DNA of 8,987 nt from Candidatus Sumerlaeota bacterium (GTDB lineage: Bacteria > Sumerlaeota > Sumerlaeia > SLMS01), in the NCBI GenBank assembly GCA_020850785.1, contig JADZDZ010000363.1, positions 1 to 8,987 of the forward strand, written 5' to 3'. This document shows, one piece after another, positions 4,984-8,987 of this stretch. Both the position numbers and the translations under genes were made by a program. The first letter of the stretch is position 1, and each line of letters opens with the position of its first letter. Below the pieces are notes generated by a model. That model was not told where the DNA came from, made no database searches, and saw nothing but the letters and a program-made list of their open reading frames with translations.

Positions 4984-7071
4984 ATGGCTGAGACCCCGGA
5001 TCCTCAACAACCAGCGCAGCCCTCACGCGACGGCGGTTCGTTCGCGGACGACGCGGAGAAGATCACGCCGGACATGGTCGGGCCGAAGATGATTGGCCGT
5101 GTGGTCAATCGCCTGTACAAGGTGGAGCGGGTGCTGGGCCAGGGCGGCATGGGTTGCGTGATGGAGGTGCTCCACCTGCGACTGCTGCGGCGCGAAGCGA
5201 TGAAGGTTCCCATGAAGGAATTCATGGCGGACGCGGAGTACATGCAGCGCTTCCGGCGCGAGGCGCTGACGATGGCGCGCTTCGAGCATCCGAACATCGT
5301 GCAGGTTTACGACGTTCACATCGCCGACAGCCACGACAGCGACATCAGTTACATCACGATGGAGTTCGTCGAGGGGCTGCCCATCGACGCATACGCGTAC
5401 AAAAATCAGAATTCGCTGACCGTCGGCGACCTGATGCAAATCCTGATGAAGTTGGCGCGCGCGCTGGACAAGGCGCACGAAAAGAAGGTCATTCACCGCG
5501 ACATCAAGCCGGCGAACATTTTCATCCGCACGACGGACATCGAGCCGAAACTGATGGATTTCGGCGTGGCGCGCGCGGAGATTGCAAGCGCCTACAAGAC
5601 GTCGTACACGACGGGGGGAAACAATTCCTCGTTCACCGCAGCCTACGCGGCGCCGGAACAAATCATGGGGCAGCAGGTCACCAACGCGGCGGACATATAC
5701 GCCTTCGCGGTGACGATCTACAAGCTCCTTTGCCGCAGCTTCCCCTTCAAAGCGGACAACGCCGCGGCATTCATCGTAGCCCACGTTCAACTGCCGCCGA
5801 TTCCGGTTCGCGACCGCAACCCGCGGTGGCCTGACGGCGTTGATCGCGCGCTGATGAAGGCGATGTCCAAGGACCCCGCGCTGCGGCAGCGTTTTGCGGT
5901 GGACTTGGTGCGTGATCTGAATTCGGCGCTGCAGGGTTTCGAAGCGGTGCCGATGGCGAAGATGTTCGATCCCAATGCGGTGCTCCCCCAGCCGGTGACG
6001 AACCAACCCACGGCCACCGATCACGCCGTGCACGTTCAGCAGCCATTGGCTGCCGCCAGCTCGGTTCCCGCCGAAAAATCGAGCGCGACGAAATCCATTC
6101 TCATTTTTGTGGCGGTGATTCTGTTGGTCGCGATGGTTTCCTATTTTGTGATGGATGGAAAGGGCGCCGCATTCCGGCAACCGAAGATGTATTTCCCTGA
6201 ACTGAAATCGCGCGCGGCACGAACGTTGAACGGCGATGGTCGCGCCTTGTGGCCGGTGTGGGAAACGCCGACCCCTTCGCCATCACCAAGCCCCAGCGCC
6301 ACGCCCACCGCGACGGGAACTCCGTCTCCATCGCCATCGCTGACGCCATCACCGACGCACTCCCCCGCGCCGCCGTCGCCATCGCTTGCACCCGTCGTGA
6401 TTCCGCCAACGGCAACGCGCACGCCAAGCGCGACCCCTTCGTTGACACCCAAACCATCACCGTCGGAAAGCCCGACGCCATCGCCGTCGCCGGAACCGAC
6501 ACCCAGCGCTGTGCCAACTCCGCGCGAGGTGACGGCGCGCTTCGCGGTGTCGCCGGATGTGGATGCAGTGGCGATCATCATGATCGAAGGGGACACGATT
6601 GATGTCGATCGGCTGCTGAAGCTTTACCCGCGGCGGTCGCGTTCATTCCTTGAAAGCCACGCGGCGATGCTGAACGCGAAGCCGGCCAACGCGCTGACGC
6701 CAAGCGCGGCGTCGCCACTCGTGCTGGGCGCCGCGCAGTTCCCCTACGACCGCGTGCAGTGGATCGTTGAAAGCCCCACCCAGGCGCTGCTGCTGGCGGG
6801 AAAATACATGGAGTGGTATGAGGCCTCCGTGAAGGGGACTCCGCGCGAAACAACGGCGGCGAAACTCCGCGAACAAATCACCTTCTCCGTGAGTGCCGAC
6901 CTGACGGAATCGACGGCGATGCCAAACCGCTCCCTTTCGATCCCCGGTTGCTGGTCTGTGGATGATGGAACGTGGAAATGGGAAGCGGACCGCTATTCGC
7001 GCGTTGACGCCAGAGGCCGATCCGATCAACGCCTTGAACGCATTCCCCTGACGTGCTTCAATACGCCTTGA
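4984..7071 (+). CDS. Membrane-anchored Hanks-type Ser/Thr protein kinase (PknB-like) with Pro/Thr/Ser-rich stalk and external C-terminal domain
   Basis: A 695-residue Ser/Thr kinase. The cytoplasmic kinase domain (about 47-315) has an intact catalytic set: glycine loop GQGGMG (52-57), ATP lysine Lys74 in AMKV, helix-C Glu93, HRD motif with catalytic Asp173, Lys175 and Asn178 (HRDIKPANIF), DFG with metal-binding Asp192, and APE ending at Glu225. It is an RD kinase with a Ser/Thr-rich activation loop (TSYTTGGNNSSFTAAY), so activation by loop autophosphorylation is expected. A single membrane helix (about 372-391) follows a cytoplasmic linker. Outside are a TPSPSPS-type low-complexity stalk (about 428-513) and an unrecognised domain of about 180 residues with two cysteines (PGCWS, LTCFN). 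It has no PASTA repeats. The start is uncertain: ATG 4984 is used, but the frame is open back to TTG 4924, with GTG 4957 between, and no start has a good ribosome site. The coiled-coil lipoprotein gene follows after 33 nt, probably in the same transcript. Confidence 0.93.
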   Translation: MAETPDPQQPAQPSRDGGSFADDAEKITPDMVGPKMIGRVVNRLYKVERVLGQGGMGCVMEVLHLRLLRREAMKVPMKEFMADAEYMQRFRREALTMARFEHPNIVQVYDVHIADSHDSDISYITMEFVEGLPIDAYAYKNQNSLTVGDLMQILMKLARALDKAHEKKVIHRDIKPANIFIRTTDIEPKLMDFGVARAEIASAYKTSYTTGGNNSSFTAAYAAPEQIMGQQVTNAADIYAFAVTIYKLLCRSFPFKADNAAAFIVAHVQLPPIPVRDRNPRWPDGVDRALMKAMSKDPALRQRFAVDLVRDLNSALQGFEAVPMAKMFDPNAVLPQPVTNQPTATDHAVHVQQPLAAASSVPAEKSSATKSILIFVAVILLVAMVSYFVMDGKGAAFRQPKMYFPELKSRAARTLNGDGRALWPVWETPTPSPSPSPSATPTATGTPSPSPSLTPSPTHSPAPPSPSLAPVVIPPTATRTPSATPSLTPKPSPSESPTPSPSPEPTPSAVPTPREVTARFAVSPDVDAVAIIMIEGDTIDVDRLLKLYPRRSRSFLESHAAMLNAKPANALTPSAASPLVLGAAQFPYDRVQWIVESPTQALLLAGKYMEWYEASVKGTPRETTAAKLREQITFSVSADLTESTAMPNRSLSIPGCWSVDDGTWKWEADRYSRVDARGRSDQRLERIPLTCFNTP
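6265..6525 (+). repeat. Low-complexity Pro/Thr/Ser-coding region inside the kinase gene
   Basis: About 260 nt rich in short imperfect units such as CCATCGCC, CCATCACC and ACGCCATC encode the TP/SP-rich stalk (residues about 428-513 of the kinase). The repetition is degenerate rather than exact, yet such tracts can expand and contract. On the opposite strand it reads as a Gly/Asp/Val-rich pseudo-repeat that has no meaning as protein. Confidence 0.75.
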
Positions 7072-7104
7072 ATCGAAGGCGATCCTGAAAGGTTTCGGCG
7101 CTCC

Positions 7105-7590
7105 ATGAGAAAAAACATTCTTCGTCCGCTCACGATGGCTTTGGCAGTGGTGCTTGGGACGACGGCCTGTGTGTCCGGTGGTTCCTTCAAGAAACGCAAT
7201 GCGGAGATTGATTCGCAGATCGCGGAACTGAAGTCGGCGCAGGAGAAAACCGACCAGTTCGTGATGAACGACAAGCGACTGAACGAGGCACTGGAAGTCG
7301 GCAATCGCGTGGACGCGATCGAGAAGAAGGTCGCGGACATGCAGCGCCAGTTGGAGGACTTCCAGACAACTTGGGACACGGCGCTGCGTGAGTACAAGTC
7401 CACGCTGGACACGAACATCCAGACGTTCGAAAAAATCAACAGTCAGCGAAACGCGAAGTCGAACCAACTGATTCAAACCGCGATCCAGAAGCAGATCGAC
7501 GCCGTGGATGCGCTGCGCGGGGACCTGCAAAAGATTCAGAGTGAATTGCGCGTGCTGGCGCCGGAAACGACGGGGCAGGACGCGAAGTAG
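7105..7590 (+). CDS. Small coiled-coil lipoprotein, function unknown
   Basis: A 161-residue predicted lipoprotein with no family I can name. The N-terminus (MRKNILRPLTMALAVVLGTTAC) has a basic start, a hydrophobic core and a possible acylation site at Cys22; the lipobox GTTAC is poorer than usual because it has Thr rather than Leu at -3. After a short Gly/Ser segment, residues about 30-150 are charged and rich in Glu, Lys, Gln, Asp and Leu without proline (for example NRVDAIEKKVADMQRQLEDF), as expected for long helices forming a coiled coil. The last ten residues are flexible (APETTGQDAK). AAAGG (7088-7092) lies 12 nt before the ATG. It starts 33 nt after the Ser/Thr kinase and ends 26 nt before a strong terminator, so it is probably the last gene of a kinase-lipoprotein operon. 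It recalls Lpp- or YbgF-like periplasmic spacers in shape only; I see no specific motif. Confidence 0.82.
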   Translation: MRKNILRPLTMALAVVLGTTACVSGGSFKKRNAEIDSQIAELKSAQEKTDQFVMNDKRLNEALEVGNRVDAIEKKVADMQRQLEDFQTTWDTALREYKSTLDTNIQTFEKINSQRNAKSNQLIQTAIQKQIDAVDALRGDLQKIQSELRVLAPETTGQDAK

Positions 7591-7616
7591 TCGACAGGTT
7601 TTGGCGATGATGTTCC

Positions 7617-7648
7617 GAAGGCCGGGCGAAACCGCCCGGCCTTCTTTT
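7617..7648 (+). terminator. Strong intrinsic terminator between convergent genes
   Basis: A perfect 12-bp stem, GAAGGCCGGGCG (7617-7628) with CGCCCGGCCTTC (7633-7644), closes an AAAC tetraloop and is followed directly by TTTT then AT. It begins 26 nt after the lipoprotein stop and ends the plus-strand kinase-lipoprotein unit. The minus-strand DUF1501 gene ends 13 nt away on the other side. Read in that direction the hairpin also forms but lacks a U-tract (GGAACATC follows), so it is mainly a plus-strand terminator. Confidence 0.93.
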
Positions 7649-7661
7649 ATGCCGTCAACAA

Positions 7662-8930
7662 TCAGGTCGCGACGCCCTGCTTCAAGACGCCGATGGATGG
7701 GAAGGCGCGGCCAAGCACCTTTGCATGATCAACGTCAAACCATGACGTAAGAACTTCGCCGTAGATGCTTCGGAAATCGACGGTGTGCTTCAGGTCCCCG
7801 TTGTCGAGATCAGTGAGGCTTGGATACTTGGAGTGAAAGCCGGGAGTGATGCCCGCGCCGGTAAGGAACATCGGGCCTGCGGTGCCATGATCGGTGCCGC
7901 GGCTGGCGTTCTCCTCCACGCGACGGCCGAATTCGCTGAAGGTGAAAATCAGCACGCGATCCGCCACGCCGATATTCTTCAGGTCCTTCTTGAACGCGGC
8001 GAGCGCCTGACTGAACTGACCCAGCAGATTTTCCTGCGCTCCCTGCTGGTTGGCGTGGGTGTCAAACCCGCTGAACGAGGTGTAGTAGAGTCGCGTGGGA
8101 AGGCCGCCTGCGATCAGCGACGCGATGGTTTTCAATCCGGGGGCCAGACGTCCGCCGGGGTAGGTTATCGGCGCGCGCTTTGCGGAACTGGCGCGAATTA
8201 CCTTGTCCGAACTCAGCACCGCATTTGCGGTCGTGTGGCGGAGGAAATCAATGGTGTCGCCGCCATCACTGTGGGGTTTTTCCGTTTCGTTCAGGGCGTC
8301 GAAGGCTTTGCGCGTGTTGCCATAGGGACCATCGATCCAGCGGAATTGCTGGGGCTCCTGAAAGGAGACACCGACGCCGGATTTGCTGGCGAAGGCCTGC
8401 GGCATTTCACCGCTGATGTTCACGCCGGCGACGGGGGCAGGCTTTCCGTTGCAGCAATTGTCGAAATAGCGCCCCACCCAGCCGGTGTCTGAAACGCGGT
8501 TTGAATCAACGGCGGTGTGCCAGATTTCCATGGAGCGGAAATGGGAGCGGTCGGGGTTCGGGTAGCCGACGCCGTTCACAACGGCAAGCTCGCCATTGTC
8601 GAACATCTCCTTCATCTCCTTCATTTTTCCGTTCAGCCCCATGAAATCGTCGAGGCGAAGGATATCCCCCTTCTTCACGCCGATGTTGGCGCGCGCGCGA
8701 TAGTAGGCATCGTCACCATAAGGGACGACGGTGTTGAGGCCGTCGTTGCCGCCACCCAACTGAATCACGACGAGGATGCGGTCATCCTTGAAGGCGGGAA
8801 TGGCACCGGGCGCCGCCGTGGCCGCCTCCACGGAGCGCGTGAGGAAGCTGGGGAGTGACATGCCAAGCCCCGCGATGGCGGTTGTCTTCAGGAAGTCGCG
8901 GCGCGTGAAGATGAACTTTTGGTCGAGCAT
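7662..8930 (-). CDS. DUF1501 family protein, Tat-exported
   Basis: A 422-residue exported protein of the DUF1501 family, distantly related to the alkaline phosphatase/sulfatase superfamily; its biochemical role is not established. The N-terminus is a twin-arginine signal: TRRDFLK at 9-15, then the hydrophobic stretch TTAIAGLGMSLPSFL, with cleavage likely near the Ala-rich EAATAA (35-40). Family blocks seen in order: VVIQLGGGNDGLNTVVPYGD (GGGNDGLN at 59-66), RSHFRSMEIWHTA from Arg128, GWVGRYFD, GFDTHANQ (288-295), FTFSEFGRRVEEN (SEFGRR at 332-337) and GTDHGTAG (345-352), followed by the C-terminal VDFRSIYGEVLTSWF block. The Asp and His residues in these blocks resemble metal ligands of the superfamily. 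Length and block order are normal and no damage is seen. GAGGT (8941-8945 on this strand) lies 10 nt before the ATG and fixes the start. In many bacteria the partner is a DUF1800 gene just upstream, which here would be beyond the window edge. Confidence 0.95.
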   Translation of the reverse strand: MLDQKFIFTRRDFLKTTAIAGLGMSLPSFLTRSVEAATAAPGAIPAFKDDRILVVIQLGGGNDGLNTVVPYGDDAYYRARANIGVKKGDILRLDDFMGLNGKMKEMKEMFDNGELAVVNGVGYPNPDRSHFRSMEIWHTAVDSNRVSDTGWVGRYFDNCCNGKPAPVAGVNISGEMPQAFASKSGVGVSFQEPQQFRWIDGPYGNTRKAFDALNETEKPHSDGGDTIDFLRHTTANAVLSSDKVIRASSAKRAPITYPGGRLAPGLKTIASLIAGGLPTRLYYTSFSGFDTHANQQGAQENLLGQFSQALAAFKKDLKNIGVADRVLIFTFSEFGRRVEENASRGTDHGTAGPMFLTGAGITPGFHSKYPSLTDLDNGDLKHTVDFRSIYGEVLTSWFDVDHAKVLGRAFPSIGVLKQGVAT

Positions 8931-8940
8931 CGGAGTCTTT

Positions 8941-8945
8941 ACCTC
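8941..8945 (-). promoter_or_regulatory. Ribosome binding site of the DUF1501 gene
   Basis: Read on the minus strand this is GAGGT, 10 nt before the ATG at 8930, a good match to the anti-Shine-Dalgarno sequence and the reason for the chosen start. Confidence 0.75.
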
Positions 8946-8954
8946 GCGGGAGTC

Positions 8955-8987
8955 GGCGTTTGGCGTTTGTGTCTATACATCTATACA
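8955..8987 (-). repeat. Two short tandem duplications upstream of the DUF1501 gene, one containing -10-like sites
   Basis: GGCGTTT occurs twice in tandem at 8955-8968 (plus-strand reading) and TCTATACA twice in tandem at 8972-8987. On the minus strand the second pair supplies two TATAGA hexamers (8980-8985 and 8972-8977), each matching four of six -10 consensus bases and lying about 40-55 nt before the start codon. A -35 box would be outside the window. The sequence ends inside this stretch, so more copies could follow. Confidence 0.35.

Noticed and set aside
5023..6180. Long open frame of 385 codons on the minus strand
   Set aside because: It lies entirely opposite the Ser/Thr kinase, whose catalytic motifs are all intact. 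The product is rich in Arg and His with no recognisable domain, as expected from an antisense shadow in GC-rich DNA.
6141..6596. Minus-strand frame coding a Gly/Asp/Val-rich repeat that looks like an RTX or antifreeze-type repeat
   Set aside because: It is the reverse complement of the Pro/Thr/Ser stalk of the kinase; the repeat pattern is fully explained by that coding tract, and there is no ribosome site or signal.
7785..8492. Plus-strand open frame of 235 codons inside the DUF1501 region
   Set aside because: It is antisense to a complete DUF1501 gene with intact family blocks and begins without a ribosome site.

Overview
The window is a GC-rich, densely coded stretch of bacterial chromosome. 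It holds seven complete or near-complete genes plus the 3' end of an eighth. Two lipoproteins, a Tat-dependent DUF1501 protein, a predicted secreted repeat protein and an MscL channel point to a Gram-negative (diderm) envelope. The mixture of PEGA lipoprotein, FHA-GAF histidine kinase, Hanks-type Ser/Thr kinase and DUF1501 is typical of Planctomycetota-like, Sumerlaeota/Hydrogenedentota-like or deltaproteobacterial lineages. The sequence alone does not let me choose among them. I see no rRNA, tRNA, CRISPR, insertion sequence or phage gene.

Layout. (1) 2-511, + strand: C-terminal part of an OppA/DppA-type peptide-binding protein, cut by the window edge. (2) 582-4351, + strand: three closely spaced genes (gaps of 16 and 13 nt) that look like one operon: a PEGA-domain lipoprotein, a soluble FHA-GAF-histidine kinase, and a predicted exported protein built from about 20-25 aromatic WPxF/FPFY-like repeats. 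A candidate promoter with a perfect TTGACA -35 box lies just upstream. (3) 4446-4850, + strand: mscL, apparently with its own promoter and followed by a hairpin. (4) 4984-7590, + strand: a membrane-anchored Ser/Thr kinase with a Pro/Thr/Ser-rich external stalk and an unrecognised external domain, then 33 nt later a small coiled-coil lipoprotein. A strong intrinsic terminator closes this unit at 7617-7648. (5) 7662-8930, - strand: a Tat-exported DUF1501 protein convergent on that terminator. No gene-free stretch exceeds about 135 nt.

Most of the genes concern the cell envelope and its sensing: peptide uptake, lipoproteins, osmotic safety valve, secreted proteins and two different phospho-signalling proteins. 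The most unusual gene is the aromatic-repeat protein at 2735-4351. The most interesting arrangement is its close coupling to a histidine kinase that carries a phosphothreonine-binding FHA domain, with a Hanks-type kinase about 2.3 kb downstream that could in principle supply the phosphothreonine signal. That link is inference, not shown by the sequence.
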